From positions 124,001 to 188,000 of the forward strand of contig CAWFLT010000003.1 in NCBI GenBank assembly GCA_963816795.1: a stretch of 64,000 nucleotides of DNA. Reading direction: 5' to 3'. Positions 18,460 to 27,483 of the stretch are shown piece after piece. The DNA is from CAWFLT01 sp963816795 (GTDB lineage: Bacteria; Acidobacteriota; Vicinamibacteria; Vicinamibacterales; SCN-69-37). The translations under genes and the position numbers were made by a program. The notes under the pieces are model-generated. The model was not told the origin of the DNA and did no database searches. It saw only the letters and a list, made by a program, of their open reading frames with translations. The first letter of the stretch is position 1, and each line of letters starts with the position of its first letter.

Positions 18460-19000
18460 TAATAGCCCCACCACCGTCGCCACGGGGAGCCCGACGACGT
18501 TGGGATAGGAGCCTTCGATCCGGGTCACGAACCGCGAGGCCAGGCCCTGAATCGCATAGGCGCCGGCCTTGCCCATCGGCTCGCCGCTGGCGAGGTACCA
18601 GGCCAATTCCGCCTCGTCGATTTCCCGCATGACGCACGTCGGTGCGCTCGACCTGGGACGCCAGATGGCCCTGGCGCGCCACGGCGACCCCGGTCAGCAC
18701 GGCGTGCGTGCGGCCGGACAACTGCTGCAGCATGCGCCGGGCGTCGGCGGCGTCCGCCGGTTTGCCGAGGACCTCGCCATCGACCACGACAACCGTGTCC
18801 GCGCCGATGACCGTGGCGTCCGGACGGCGGTCGAGGCCGGCGGTCGCCTTTTCACGCGCGAGCCGGTCCACGTAGATCTCCGGCGCCTCGCCGGCCTGCC
18901 GGCGCTCGTCGATGTCGACCGGAACCACCTCCACGTCGATGCCGGCCTGTTGGAGCAGTTCTCGGCGGCGGGGCGAGGCGGACGCCAGGACGATCGACAC
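18412..19000 (-). CDS. maf: Maf family nucleotide pyrophosphatase, one frameshift
   Basis: From a GTG at 19000 the product begins VSIVLASASPRRRELLQQAG, the Maf substrate loop, then VIGADTVVVVDGEVLGKP and the TGVAV strand. Near 18638 the frame changes; the remainder (MREIDEAELAWYLASGEP, MGKAGAYAIQGLA, GSYPNVVGLPV) is intact in the other frame and stops at 18412. The span is 3n+1 bases, so one extra base fits. Maf proteins hydrolyse modified or canonical nucleoside triphosphates (dTTP/UTP/CTP types). The C-terminal tail RESPGNQRRFPES is encoded by a palindromic repeat. Confidence 0.88.
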
Positions 19001-19085
19001 GCGCGGATGATACAACCCGGTCCCGATTTGAAAGCGCCGCGCGCTGATGTGATGATGGGGTGTTCGGCCGCTGCCGTTTTTCGTC

Positions 19086-19400
19086 ATGGAGCCCATCAAC
19101 ACCACTGCCGTCGGCGCCTTGCGCACGCTGCTCGCCGATCAACCGACGAGCGCGGCCAAAGTCGCGTTCGCCTGGCAGATCGCTGCCGGCCCGGCGCTGG
19201 CGCGCGCGGCAACCACGACGTGGCACGCCGAGGGCGGCATCCTGCAGGTGCGTGCCCGGACGGCCGCGTGGTGTCGGGAGATCCGGCACGCGCGACCGGT
19301 GATCGCCGAGCGCCTCCGGCACCTGCTCGGCCCGGACGTCGTCAGACGTCTGGTCATCGACAGCGACGAGTCGCCACAGCCACTCGCAGCATCTTCTTGA
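19086..19400 (+). CDS. DUF721/DciA-like protein
   Basis: A 104-residue cytoplasmic protein with the DUF721 pattern: AKVAFAWQIAAGPALARAATTTW near the N-terminus and LQVRARTAAWCREIRHARPVI in the core. DciA proteins load the replicative helicase DnaB in bacteria lacking DnaC. The start ATG at 19086 is 85 bases from the divergent maf start. Length is at the short end of the family but covers the whole domain. Confidence 0.75.
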   Translation: MEPINTTAVGALRTLLADQPTSAAKVAFAWQIAAGPALARAATTTWHAEGGILQVRARTAAWCREIRHARPVIAERLRHLLGPDVVRRLVIDSDESPQPLAASS

Positions 19401-19433
19401 GGAGGGACCCGGCCGTGTCCGGTCCAAGCCGTC

Positions 19434-20615
19434 ATGCGTGAAACCGTCATTGTCAGTGCCGTCCGGACACCGACCGGCAAGTTCCTCGGCGGATTGAAGG
19501 ACTTTCAGGCGACCGATCTCGGCGCGATGGCCGTCCGCGAAGCCGTGCGTCGTGCGGGGATCGAACCCGGCCGCGTCGAGGAGTGCATCCTGGGCAATGT
19601 CGTCGGCGCCGGACTCGGCCAGGCGCCCGCGCGCCAGGCGGCGCTCAAGGGCGGGCTCTCGAACAGCGTCGGCGCGCTCACGATCAATAAGGTCTGCGGC
19701 TCCGGCCTCAAGGCCGTGATGCTGGCGGCGCAGGGGATCGCCACCGGCGACATCGACATCGCGGTGGCCGGCGGCATGGAGTCGATGAGCAACTGTCCCT
19801 ACCTGCTGCCCCGTGTGCGCGAGGGGTTGCGGATGGGCGATGGCACGATCGTCGACTCGATGATCCACGACGGGCTCTGGGACTCGTTCCACAACATTCA
19901 TATGGGCCTCACCGGCGAGCACGTCTCCGAGACCTATCGCGTCTCGCGCGAGGAACAGGATCGCTATGCCGTCGAGAGCCATCGGCGGGCCGCTGAGGCG
20001 ACCGCCAACGGCTGGTTCAAGGACGAGATCCTGCCGGTGTCGATTCCGCAGAAGAAGGGCGACCCGATCGTCATCGATCGCGACGAGTCGATCCGGACCG
20101 ACACGACCGTCGAGTCGCTCGGCCGGCTGAAGCCGGCGTTCAAGAAGGACGGCACGGTGACGGCCGGCAACGCGCCGGGCGTCAACGACGGCGCCGCCGC
20201 GCTCGTCGTCATGGCGGCCGACACGGCTCGACAGCTCGGCCTCACTCCCCTGGCGCGCGTCGTCGGCTACGCCACCTCTGGTCTCGAACCCAAGCTGGTG
20301 ATGATGACGCCGGTCGAGGCGGTGAAGAAGCTGCTCCGGAAGACCGGCTGGGCGATCGGTGATGCCGACCTGGTCGAGTTGAACGAGGCGTTCGCGGTCC
20401 AGGCCGTCGCGGTCACGCGCGAGCTCGGGCTCGATCCCGCGCGCGTCAACGTGCAAGGCGGCGCAGTCGCCCTCGGCCATCCAATCGGCGCCAGCGGCGC
20501 CCGCGTGCTCACGACGCTGCTCTACGCGTTGAAGCGGCGCGGCGGCAAGCGCGGCATCGCCACCCTCTGCCTCGGCGGCGGCAACGGAGTGGCGATGGGT
20601 ATCGAGCTTGTCTAA
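19434..20615 (+). CDS. atoB: Acetyl-CoA C-acetyltransferase (thiolase)
   Basis: A 393-residue degradative/biosynthetic thiolase. The nucleophilic cysteine is in NKVCGSGLKA (about residue 88), the catalytic histidine in GHPIGASGAR and the second cysteine in CLGGGNG; NEAFA is also present. It condenses two acetyl-CoA to acetoacetyl-CoA or does the reverse. The 3-hydroxybutyryl-CoA dehydrogenase downstream would act on the product, so the pair can serve short-chain acyl-CoA or polyhydroxybutyrate-related metabolism. Start ATG at 19434; a GAGGAGGGA-like Shine-Dalgarno lies somewhat far upstream (19400-19407). Confidence 0.93.
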   Translation: MRETVIVSAVRTPTGKFLGGLKDFQATDLGAMAVREAVRRAGIEPGRVEECILGNVVGAGLGQAPARQAALKGGLSNSVGALTINKVCGSGLKAVMLAAQGIATGDIDIAVAGGMESMSNCPYLLPRVREGLRMGDGTIVDSMIHDGLWDSFHNIHMGLTGEHVSETYRVSREEQDRYAVESHRRAAEATANGWFKDEILPVSIPQKKGDPIVIDRDESIRTDTTVESLGRLKPAFKKDGTVTAGNAPGVNDGAAALVVMAADTARQLGLTPLARVVGYATSGLEPKLVMMTPVEAVKKLLRKTGWAIGDADLVELNEAFAVQAVAVTRELGLDPARVNVQGGAVALGHPIGASGARVLTTLLYALKRRGGKRGIATLCLGGGNGVAMGIELV

Positions 20616-20687
20616 AGATCTTTCAACTAAGATCTTTCAACACGAAGGGCACGAAGGACACGAAGAAAAGCGAAGAACACGAAGAGG
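20614..20687. repeat. CACGAAG-word repeat, direct array
   Basis: Just after the thiolase stop, AAGATCTTTCAA occurs twice in tandem, followed by CACGAAGG, CACGAAGG and GAACACGAAG words at roughly 10-base spacing. The same arrangement, in reverse, ends the repeat at 2326-2498. Confidence 0.7.
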
Positions 20688-20758
20688 GCTTTGGGGAGAG
20701 CTTTAATGACCCTGCCTGCCCGAGTGCCACTTTGAGAGTCCGCCGAAAAGAATCCTTG

Positions 20759-21607
20759 ATGCAGATCAAGACGGTCGGCGTGGTCGGGGCGGGCACGATG
20801 GGCAATGGCATCGCCCAGGTCTTCGCGCAGGCGGGATTCACCGTGCGACTGCACGATACGTCTGCCGACGCGATCGGACGCGCCCGCGCGGCGATCGAAA
20901 AGAGCCTCGCGAAGTTCGTCGAGAAAGGCAAGCTGACAGCGGCCGACCGCGAAGCGGCGCTCGGTCGCCTGCACGCCGCGCCGTCGCTCGATGAGTTTGC
21001 GGAGGTCGACTACGTCGTCGAGGCGATCTACGAAAACGTCGACGCCAAGACTGACCTGCTCCGCCGCCTGGACACGATCACGCGCCCGGACGTGATTCTC
21101 GGCACCAACACGTCATCGATCTCCATCACGCGCCTCGGGGCGGCGACCACGCGGCCAACGCTCGTGCTCGGCATGCACTTCATGAACCCGGTGCCGCTGA
21201 TGACGCTGGTCGAGCTCGTGCGGGCGCAGGCCACGTCTGACGCGGCGATGCAGACGGCGGTCGACCTCTGCAAAGCGCTCGGCAAGACGCCGGTCGAAGC
21301 CGCGGATTACCCCGGCTTCATCTCCAACCGGATCCTGATGCCGATGATCAACGAGGCGATCTTCGCGGTGATGGAAGGCGTCGGCACACCAGAAGCCATC
21401 GACACCGTGATGAAGCTCGGCATGAATCACCCGATGGGGCCGCTCGCACTCGCCGACTTCATCGGCCTCGACGTGTGCCTCGCGATCATGAATGTCCTGC
21501 ACGACGGCATCGGCGACACGAAGTACCGTCCGTGTCCGCTGCTCAAACGGATGGTCGCCGCCGGCCAGCTCGGTCGGAAGAGCGGCAAGGGCTTTTACAC
21601 GTACTGA
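20759..21607 (+). CDS. hbd: 3-hydroxybutyryl-CoA dehydrogenase
   Basis: A 282-residue NAD(P)-dependent enzyme from the ATG at 20759 (MQIKTVGVVGAGTMGNGIA). The Rossmann motif GAGTMG is at residues 10-15, the catalytic histidine is in GMHFMNPVPLM, and the C-terminal domain has GFISNRILMP and MNHPMGPLALADFIGLD. It reduces acetoacetyl-CoA to 3-hydroxybutyryl-CoA, or the reverse. A TTG 27 bases upstream is in frame but lies in poorly conserved sequence. Paired with the thiolase upstream. Confidence 0.93.
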   Translation: MQIKTVGVVGAGTMGNGIAQVFAQAGFTVRLHDTSADAIGRARAAIEKSLAKFVEKGKLTAADREAALGRLHAAPSLDEFAEVDYVVEAIYENVDAKTDLLRRLDTITRPDVILGTNTSSISITRLGAATTRPTLVLGMHFMNPVPLMTLVELVRAQATSDAAMQTAVDLCKALGKTPVEAADYPGFISNRILMPMINEAIFAVMEGVGTPEAIDTVMKLGMNHPMGPLALADFIGLDVCLAIMNVLHDGIGDTKYRPCPLLKRMVAAGQLGRKSGKGFYTY

Positions 21608-21631
21608 AAAGCGCTTGCCTCAGATCAAGAG

Positions 21632-21733
21632 CTCACACGGAGCACACGGAGAGAAACGGAGAGCACTGGGATCTAAGGGTTAACCCTTTTGATCTCCGTG
21701 AGCCCCGTGTCGTCCCCGTGCCCCCCGTGTTAT
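21632..21733. repeat. CACGGAG-word inverted repeat in convergent gap
   Basis: CACGGAG words on the left (21634-21664) face CTCCGTG and CCCGTG words on the right (21693-21728) around an exact 14-bp palindrome AAGGGTTAACCCTT (21675-21688). The structure lies between hbd and the convergent lysR-type gene, so it could also end both transcripts. It is related in layout to the CACGAAG repeats. Confidence 0.6.
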
Positions 21734-21765
21734 GTCCGAGATTTTCGAGTTTGTGTGTCTGTAGA

Positions 21766-22713
21766 TTATCGCGTCGCGACCTGGCGGCGTCGCGTGCGAA
21801 ACGGAATCACCGGCCGTGCTCTCGCGGCCGGCGTGTGCTCGACGACGAGGCGGATGAAGGCTTCGAGGAAATCGGCGCCCTCGAGTTGCTTTGGCAAGAC
21901 CGCCTTCCACGTCCGGCGAATGCCGTCGGCGGTCACTTTCACCGCGCGCAGCGTGCCGTCGTGCAGGTACGGCGCCACGGCCCAGCGTGCGAGCACCGCG
22001 ACGCCCAGGCCGGCGCGGACGAGCTCGACGATCGCTTCGGTCAATTGCACGGGCTCAATCGCGCGCGGGTTCACGCCGGCCGGGTCGAGCACGCGCATCA
22101 CGAACTGGCTGTCTTCGCGTTCGACGTAGGTGAACAGCCGCTCCTTGCGAAAATCGGCGAGCCGCACGAACGGCTGGCGCGCGAACGGGTGATCCTCCGC
22201 CACGATCGCGACCTGCTCGTCCTCGAAGATCGGCCGGACGACGACGCGCGCGTCTTTCGGCGTGGAGCTCATGATGGCGAGATCGAGCTTCCCCTCGAGC
22301 AGGGCCGCGAGCGGCCGCCGCGTTGACTGCGCGTCGATGCGGATCTCCACGTGCGGAAACCGATCGCGGTACGGCTTCAGGACCGCCGGTAGCCAGTGAT
22401 AACAGGTGTAGCACTCGGTGCTGAGGCGCAGCGGAACGACGGCGTCTTTGAGCCCGCCGCGGATGGCGGCCTCGGCAGCCGTCAGATCGTCGAGCACGTC
22501 GCGCGCGGTCGTCAGCAGCCGCTCCCCTGCTGGCGTCAACGCCATGCGTTTGTTGAGCCGCAGGAACAAAGGCGCGCCGAGCCGGCTTTCGATGTCACGC
22601 AGTTGGTGACTGAGCGCCGACTGCGTCAGGTGAAGCGCCTCGCCGGCGCGCGTCAGATTGCGGTGCTCCGCGATCGCGACCACCAGTTTCAGATGCCGGA
22701 CGTCGAGGTCCAT
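21766..22713 (-). CDS. LysR-type regulator, MetR-like
   Basis: A 315-residue LysR regulator. The winged HTH is at residues about 1-60 (LVVAIAEHRNLTRAGEALHLTQSALSHQ), and the effector domain starts with LRLSTECYTCYHWLP, which matches the MetR subgroup where homocysteine is the co-effector. No met gene is adjacent. The divergent neighbour is a membrane hydrolase gene, 55 bases away, which may be its target by the usual LysR layout. The last residues are basic (RTRRRQVATR). Confidence 0.85.
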   Translation of the reverse strand: MDLDVRHLKLVVAIAEHRNLTRAGEALHLTQSALSHQLRDIESRLGAPLFLRLNKRMALTPAGERLLTTARDVLDDLTAAEAAIRGGLKDAVVPLRLSTECYTCYHWLPAVLKPYRDRFPHVEIRIDAQSTRRPLAALLEGKLDLAIMSSTPKDARVVVRPIFEDEQVAIVAEDHPFARQPFVRLADFRKERLFTYVEREDSQFVMRVLDPAGVNPRAIEPVQLTEAIVELVRAGLGVAVLARWAVAPYLHDGTLRAVKVTADGIRRTWKAVLPKQLEGADFLEAFIRLVVEHTPAARARPVIPFRTRRRQVATR

Positions 22714-22768
22714 CGTGGCATCCTAAGCGCTTCATAGTCGCTTCGCAATGAATGAAAACCGCTCATAG

Positions 22769-23317
22769 ATGGTTGAACGACGGTCGACAGATGCGGACGT
22801 GCCGAGTCCGATCGGACATGCGTTGGGTGGCCTCGCGCTGGCGTGGGCCGTCGCGCCGCCCGACCTGTCGAGCCGCGACGGCCGGCGACAGGCCGTCATC
22901 CTCGCGGCGATCACACTGGCGCCCGATCTGGATCTGTTGATCGGCCGGCACAGTGCGGAGACGCACAGCCTCGGGGCCGCGCTGATCGTCGCCGCGATCG
23001 CCGCCTGGCAGCGTTGGCCGGTGGCGCGCGAACGCTGGCGTATCGGTCTGGCGGTGTTCCTCGCCTGGGCGTCGCACCCGCTGTTCGATAGCCTGGGCCA
23101 GGACGGCACGCCTCCGCTCGGGGTGATGGCGTTCTGGCCGTTCAGCCGCGAGTACGTACGGACGGGCATCGTCGTCTTCATGCCCATCTCGCGACGTTGG
23201 TGGCTCGACGAGTTTGTCGTGCACAACCTGACAGCGGTGGCGCGCGAGATCCTCATCCTCCTCCCGATCGCGACCGCCAGCTACTTCCTCAACCGCGTCC
23301 GCCGCCTGCCCACGTGA
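22769..23317 (+). CDS. Membrane-bound metal-dependent hydrolase (YdjM/DUF457-like)
   Basis: A 182-residue membrane protein with the family's metal motifs: PSPIGHALGGLALAW near the N-terminus, LAPDLDLLIGRHSAETHSLG, and WASHPLFDSLGQDG. Histidines and aspartates are in the places expected for metal binding. Related E. coli YdjM is LexA regulated; no such site is recognised here. It lies divergent to the MetR-like gene and upstream of recA on the same strand, 254 bases before the recA start. Confidence 0.78.
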   Translation: MVERRSTDADVPSPIGHALGGLALAWAVAPPDLSSRDGRRQAVILAAITLAPDLDLLIGRHSAETHSLGAALIVAAIAAWQRWPVARERWRIGLAVFLAWASHPLFDSLGQDGTPPLGVMAFWPFSREYVRTGIVVFMPISRRWWLDEFVVHNLTAVAREILILLPIATASYFLNRVRRLPT

Positions 23318-23352
23318 CAACACTGCGGGCGTGACCTTCCTTGTCACGGACG

Positions 23353-23404
23353 GGTGGCAAAGTCTGCAATGGGTCGAGAGCGCCGAGGTGGCAGATTCTG
23401 CAAT
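23353..23404. promoter_or_regulatory. Pair of direct repeats upstream of recA
   Basis: GGTGGCAAAGTCTGCAAT (23353-23370) and GGTGGCAGATTCTGCAAT (23387-23404) are 18-base repeats with two mismatches, 34 bases apart, about 100 bases before the recA promoter. The spacing is near three helical turns, which would suit a regulator binding one face. No known regulator box is recognised. Confidence 0.5.
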
Positions 23405-23487
23405 CCCGATCCGAGGGGCGAAAGTCGATAGCCCTGTTAAGTGATTGCTTTATCTGAAGATAGAGGCATGAGATGTCCGATTTTCGC

Positions 23488-23516
23488 TTGACACCAGGCT
23501 GGCACGTCCCTAGAAT
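23488..23516 (+). promoter_or_regulatory. Sigma-70 type promoter of recA
   Basis: TTGACA (23488-23493) and TAGAAT (23511-23516) are separated by exactly 17 bases, close to the consensus. The recA ATG follows 55 bases after the -10 box with a GAGGAG-like ribosome site (TGAGGAG) just before it. Confidence 0.75.
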
Positions 23517-23571
23517 CACTTTCGGTCCGGCACGCATTGCCCCTTTTGGCGGAGCGGCGCTGAGGAGTCCC

Positions 23572-24630
23572 ATGGCAGCAGCACCTGAACGAGTGGAAAA
23601 AGTGGAACGCATCGACAAGGAACGCGACGAGCGCAACGAGAAGGAGCGCTTCAAGGCCGTCGAGCTGGCGGTCGGCCAGATCGAAAAGCAGTTCGGCAAA
23701 GGCTCGATCATGCGGCTCGGCGGCAAGGATGCCATCGCGCCGATCCCCGCGATTTCAACCGGGTCGATCAGCCTCGACTGGGCGCTCGGCGTCGGCGGGC
23801 TGCCGCGCGGCCGCGTCGTCGAGATTTTCGGGCCCGAGTCGTCGGGCAAAACCACGCTGGCCCTCCAGACCATCGCGCAGGCGCAGAAGCTCGGTGGCAC
23901 CGCGGCGTTCATCGACGCCGAACATGCCCTCGACGCGCAGTACGCGCAGAAGCTCGGCGTCGATCTCGACAACCTGCTGGTGTCGCAGCCAGACAACGGC
24001 GAGCAGGCGCTCGAAATCGTCGAAGTCCTGATCCGCTCCAATGGCGTCGACGTCGTCGTCGTCGACTCGGTCGCGGCCCTCGTGCCCCGCGCCGAAATCG
24101 AAGGCGAGATGGGCGAAGCGCAGATGGGGCTGCAAGCCCGGCTGATGTCGCAGGCGCTCCGCAAGCTCACAGGCGTCGTCTCCAAGTCGAAGACGTGCCT
24201 GATCTTCATCAATCAGTTGCGCGAGAAGATCGGCGTGATGTTCGGCAATCCGGAAACGACCACCGGCGGCCGGGCGCTGAAGTTCTACTCGTCGGTGCGA
24301 GTCGACATCCGCCGCATCGGCGCGATCAAAGACGGCGACACCATGGTCGGCGGCCGCACCCGCGTGAAGGTCGTCAAGAACAAGGTCGCGCCGCCCTTCC
24401 GCGAGGCGGAGTTCGACATCATGTACGGCGAAGGCATCTCGCGCGAGGGCGACCTCGTCGATCAGGGTGTCGAGCGGAACATCATCGAGAAGAGCGGCAC
24501 GTGGTTCTCCTACGGCGGCGAGCGGCTCGGTCAGGGCCGCGAGAACGCCAAGGGCTTCCTCAAGCAGAACACCGAAATGGCTGCCCAAATCGAACAGAAG
24601 CTGCGCGTGGCGATGGGATTGCCCGAGTAA
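23572..24630 (+). CDS. recA: Recombinase RecA
   Basis: A 352-residue RecA with Walker A GPESSGKT, Walker B VVVVDSVAALVPRAE, the L1/L2 regions (FINQLREKIGVMFGNPETTTGG) and the C-terminal YGEGISREGDLVD. It forms the ATP-dependent filament for homologous recombination and the SOS response. The ATG at 23572 is chosen because it follows a good ribosome site and a consensus promoter; the longer frame from 23473 would begin before the promoter -10. The N-terminus carries a charged extension of about 25 residues (VEKVERIDKERDERNEKE) not usual in proteobacterial RecA. Confidence 0.97.
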   Translation: MAAAPERVEKVERIDKERDERNEKERFKAVELAVGQIEKQFGKGSIMRLGGKDAIAPIPAISTGSISLDWALGVGGLPRGRVVEIFGPESSGKTTLALQTIAQAQKLGGTAAFIDAEHALDAQYAQKLGVDLDNLLVSQPDNGEQALEIVEVLIRSNGVDVVVVDSVAALVPRAEIEGEMGEAQMGLQARLMSQALRKLTGVVSKSKTCLIFINQLREKIGVMFGNPETTTGGRALKFYSSVRVDIRRIGAIKDGDTMVGGRTRVKVVKNKVAPPFREAEFDIMYGEGISREGDLVDQGVERNIIEKSGTWFSYGGERLGQGRENAKGFLKQNTEMAAQIEQKLRVAMGLPE

Positions 24631-24679
24631 GCGAGTGCCCGCAGGGCGGCTCGGGCGTGGGCGATGGGGCTCCCGGTAG

Positions 24680-24735
24680 GGCGGCTCAAGTTGCGAGCCG
24701 CCAGTAACGTAGGGCGGCTCGGGTTGCGAGCCGCC
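24680..24735. repeat. Two tandem GGCGG hairpins after recA
   Basis: Hairpin GGCGGCTC-AAGTTGC-GAGCCGCC (24680-24702) is followed by GGCGGCTC-GGGTTGC-GAGCCGCC (24713-24735), each preceded by TAGGG or GTAGG. Related units occur at 43161-43183 and 52695-52717. There is no T-run, so an intrinsic terminator is not clear, though folding after recA is likely. Confidence 0.75.
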
Positions 24736-24793
24736 AGTCAAGTTTGAACTCAGAAGCCAGAAGTGAGAAGTTACTGGGCGCGCTACACCAAGG

Positions 24794-25510
24794 ATGCGTC
24801 CAGTGACTTCCCGGTTCTGTGCGCTGCACCTGGGCGCGATTCTGCTGGTCACGACCGCTGCCTGCGGATCGTCAAGCCCCGCTTCTCCTGCGTCACCCTC
24901 AACGCCAGCCGTCATGACGCTCGATCGCACCGCGGCAATGGCGGCGCTCGAGTACTGGCGGGATGCCGCCGGGATCACCTTCGTCCTGACGAACACTGAC
25001 ACCACGCCGCGCCTCCTGATTCGTCCGGGCACTGACGGCCTCGCCCCGCAGGGCGGCGGACGCGCGGGGCCGGATGGGACGTATCCCGCCGACAATCAAC
25101 TCAGCTCCGGACTGGTCGTGTTCGAGCCGGGCGGCGGCAACTATTGCCTGTCGAGCGCCCAGAGTTGCCGCTATCTGTACCGGCACGAGGTCGGGCACGC
25201 GCTCGGCTTTTTCAGTCACAGCGGGCTGACGGGCCTGATGCAGAGCGGCTCGGATCAGCTTCACGAACGGGAGCTGCGGATGATTCAAGCGCTGTACGCG
25301 CTGCCGCACGGCGCGCGCGTCGAGCCCGACGGCACGTGGCAGGTCGCGGCGACGGGCGCGCACGGCACGCTCGACGCCCAACTCGCGCGCGACATCATCG
25401 ACTGGAACATGGCATCCAGCACCGGCGCGTCGTATCGCCGGCGTGACGCCATCAGCCGGTGGGAGCTCCCGGTGCGGGTGTACCTCCGTGAGACGTGGCC
25501 GGGCCAGTAA
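24794..25510 (+). CDS. Lipoprotein with metzincin-like HExxH zinc motif
   Basis: A 238-residue protein with a lipobox (LLVTTAACG, cysteine near residue 23) and a zinc-protease motif RHEVGHALGFFSH at about residues 133-145. The usual metzincin motif is HExxHxxGxxH; here the third histidine is one residue late (HExxHxxGxxxH). A methionine-turn-like SGLTGLMQSG follows. It is likely a surface-anchored protease or an inactive relative. A preceding serine/proline linker fits a lipoprotein tether. It is convergent with the larger HELGH protein next to it. Confidence 0.65.
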   Translation: MRPVTSRFCALHLGAILLVTTAACGSSSPASPASPSTPAVMTLDRTAAMAALEYWRDAAGITFVLTNTDTTPRLLIRPGTDGLAPQGGGRAGPDGTYPADNQLSSGLVVFEPGGGNYCLSSAQSCRYLYRHEVGHALGFFSHSGLTGLMQSGSDQLHERELRMIQALYALPHGARVEPDGTWQVAATGAHGTLDAQLARDIIDWNMASSTGASYRRRDAISRWELPVRVYLRETWPGQ

Positions 25511-25517
25511 CCGCGGA

Positions 25518-27377
25518 TTACTGCACCACCACCGTCACCACGGTGCTTCGCTGGACGGCGCCAGCCGTCGCCGTCAGGACGATCTGATACGTGCCGGCCG
25601 GTGTGTTCGTCGACGGAGGCGGAGGCGGCCCGGTCTTCTCTCCCGCGTCGCCTCCGCACGAGGAAAGCACGACGAGCGCCGCGACGATCAGCGCGTGAGG
25701 CATGACTTGGCGGTTCAAGCCGCGTGGCCGCCGGATCATCGCGGCGAGCAGGAGGACGGCGATCCCCACGATCGCGCCCGCCCGTTCCTGGACGGCCGCG
25801 GAGCCCGACCGGGTCGAGATCGTCAGGACCGTGTCGCGGCCGGACGCGCCGGGCACAATCTCGATCGGATTGAACGAGCACGACGCATTGGCGGGCAGCG
25901 CCCCGCACGAGAATCGGACTGGTTGATCGAACGCCGTGCCTTGCGGCATGGCGCTGATGGAGAACGTCGCGGCGGCGCCCGCGGTGACCGTGCGTGAACC
26001 TGGAGTCGGTACGAGTTCGAAATCCAGGCCGCCGGCTGCCACGTTGAGCGACATGTCGAGCGTCGCCCGGCCGCGCGTCGCGACATGGAACGGCTGGCCG
26101 ATCTCTTTGAGAAAGCCCGAGTGCGTCGGCACCCGCTCTTCGAGCTCTCCGCGCGCGGCAAAGTACGTATAGAGCCACATCGTCTCCGGGGTCGCCAGTT
26201 CGTCGCGGGTCACGAAGATCGTCGCGACGCGGAATCTCGTCGGCGCCTCGCCGGCAGCCGGCCGCCGCGGACCGTAGCGCCCGATGATGTCGTCCACCGT
26301 CACCCGCGTGACCGATCCGCCGTACGTCTGGCCCACGCACTGCACGCTCTGGATGGAGGCAGGATCGTTGAACACGATCTGCGGGCGCACCTCTGAGGCA
26401 GGCATCAGGCCCATCAGATAGAGATCGAAATCGGTGTACTCGGGCGCGTCCACCTGACGGCCGAGAACGACGCCGCCGCCTTCGTCGCGGACGTCGCAGT
26501 TGAACGAGCCGCCCTGGCCGCCCTGGCCGCCGATGCTGAAGCCCATCACGCCGCCTGCCATGCTCGACAGCGGCCAATGTGGAATGCCCGGTGACAGCGG
26601 CGGGAAATTCAGGAAGTTCACCCACTGATGACCCAACTCGTGGATGTGGCCGGTTTCAGCGCCATCGAAGAACGTCGGGATCGGGAACTGCGAGACGCCC
26701 TGCAACCTGCCGGCGCTGCCAAGCGCTGCTGTGTTGTCGGTGAGCGCGAGGCCGATCCCCTGGATCGTGTTCTTCACCGTCGAGTGCGTGCGGTTGGCAA
26801 ATCGCTGCGGGTCGTAGATGAGATTGAGGAAATCGTAGTCGTCGCGGAACCAGCGGTAGAACTCGCGCGTGACGCGAGTCAGGTCGCGATTCACGAAGTA
26901 CGCCGCATCGTGAATGTTCACCACTCGGGAGGTGGCCTGCACGAACTGCGAGAGGCGCGAGATGCCTGACGTCCCGATCTCGCCCGAGTGCACGCTGATG
27001 AACATGTTGCCGCGAAGCACATTCGTCGCGCCGTTGAGGACGTTGAGGAATCCGAAGAAGACGCGATGCACGTCGTCGGATCGTCGCGCGGCGAGGATGG
27101 GCGCCACCGGGACCTGGGCCGTCCAGATGTTGTCGCCGGCCTGACGATCGCCGCCGGTCCCGTTATCGCGCAACTCGATTGCCTGGGACGTGCCGACCGG
27201 TTGGAACTCGAGAAACACCCGGGTGGGCACGCCGGTCATCTCGGCTTCGATGAGCAGCGGCGCGGTCGCCTGAGCCGGGATGACCGAGGGCGTAAACTTC
27301 AAGTAATTGACGGATTGCCCGGCGGCGGCGACTGGCCGGAGCACGAGCAGGCACACCACGAACGTTCGGATTCGCAT
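25518..27377 (-). CDS. Secreted protein with HELGH zinc motif and C-terminal Ig-like region
   Basis: About 619 residues from the ATG at 27377. A signal peptide (VVCLLVLRPVAAAGQ) is followed by an Ig-like domain that ends with the DNGTGGDRQAGDNIWTA pattern. Around residues 258-270 there is GHIHELGHQWVNF, a possible zinc site (HExGH). A further beta domain and a helix (AGAIVGIAVLLLAAMI) followed by a second lipobox-like VVLSSCGGD and a short Ig strand region lie at the C-terminus. The arrangement 'helix then lipobox' at the end is odd and could mean two genes fused in frame. A protease role is plausible but not proven. Confidence 0.6.
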   Translation of the reverse strand: MRIRTFVVCLLVLRPVAAAGQSVNYLKFTPSVIPAQATAPLLIEAEMTGVPTRVFLEFQPVGTSQAIELRDNGTGGDRQAGDNIWTAQVPVAPILAARRSDDVHRVFFGFLNVLNGATNVLRGNMFISVHSGEIGTSGISRLSQFVQATSRVVNIHDAAYFVNRDLTRVTREFYRWFRDDYDFLNLIYDPQRFANRTHSTVKNTIQGIGLALTDNTAALGSAGRLQGVSQFPIPTFFDGAETGHIHELGHQWVNFLNFPPLSPGIPHWPLSSMAGGVMGFSIGGQGGQGGSFNCDVRDEGGGVVLGRQVDAPEYTDFDLYLMGLMPASEVRPQIVFNDPASIQSVQCVGQTYGGSVTRVTVDDIIGRYGPRRPAAGEAPTRFRVATIFVTRDELATPETMWLYTYFAARGELEERVPTHSGFLKEIGQPFHVATRGRATLDMSLNVAAGGLDFELVPTPGSRTVTAGAAATFSISAMPQGTAFDQPVRFSCGALPANASCSFNPIEIVPGASGRDTVLTISTRSGSAAVQERAGAIVGIAVLLLAAMIRRPRGLNRQVMPHALIVAALVVLSSCGGDAGEKTGPPPPPSTNTPAGTYQIVLTATAGAVQRSTVVTVVVQ

Positions 27378-27483
27378 GATCCACGACCGCGGCCCGGCAG
27401 TGCGCGAGCCCTGAAACTGACGCCGGCGCCGAGAGTGTATGGAAGCCTGCCGGACCGCGCAAGTGCGGCTACGATAACAATCT

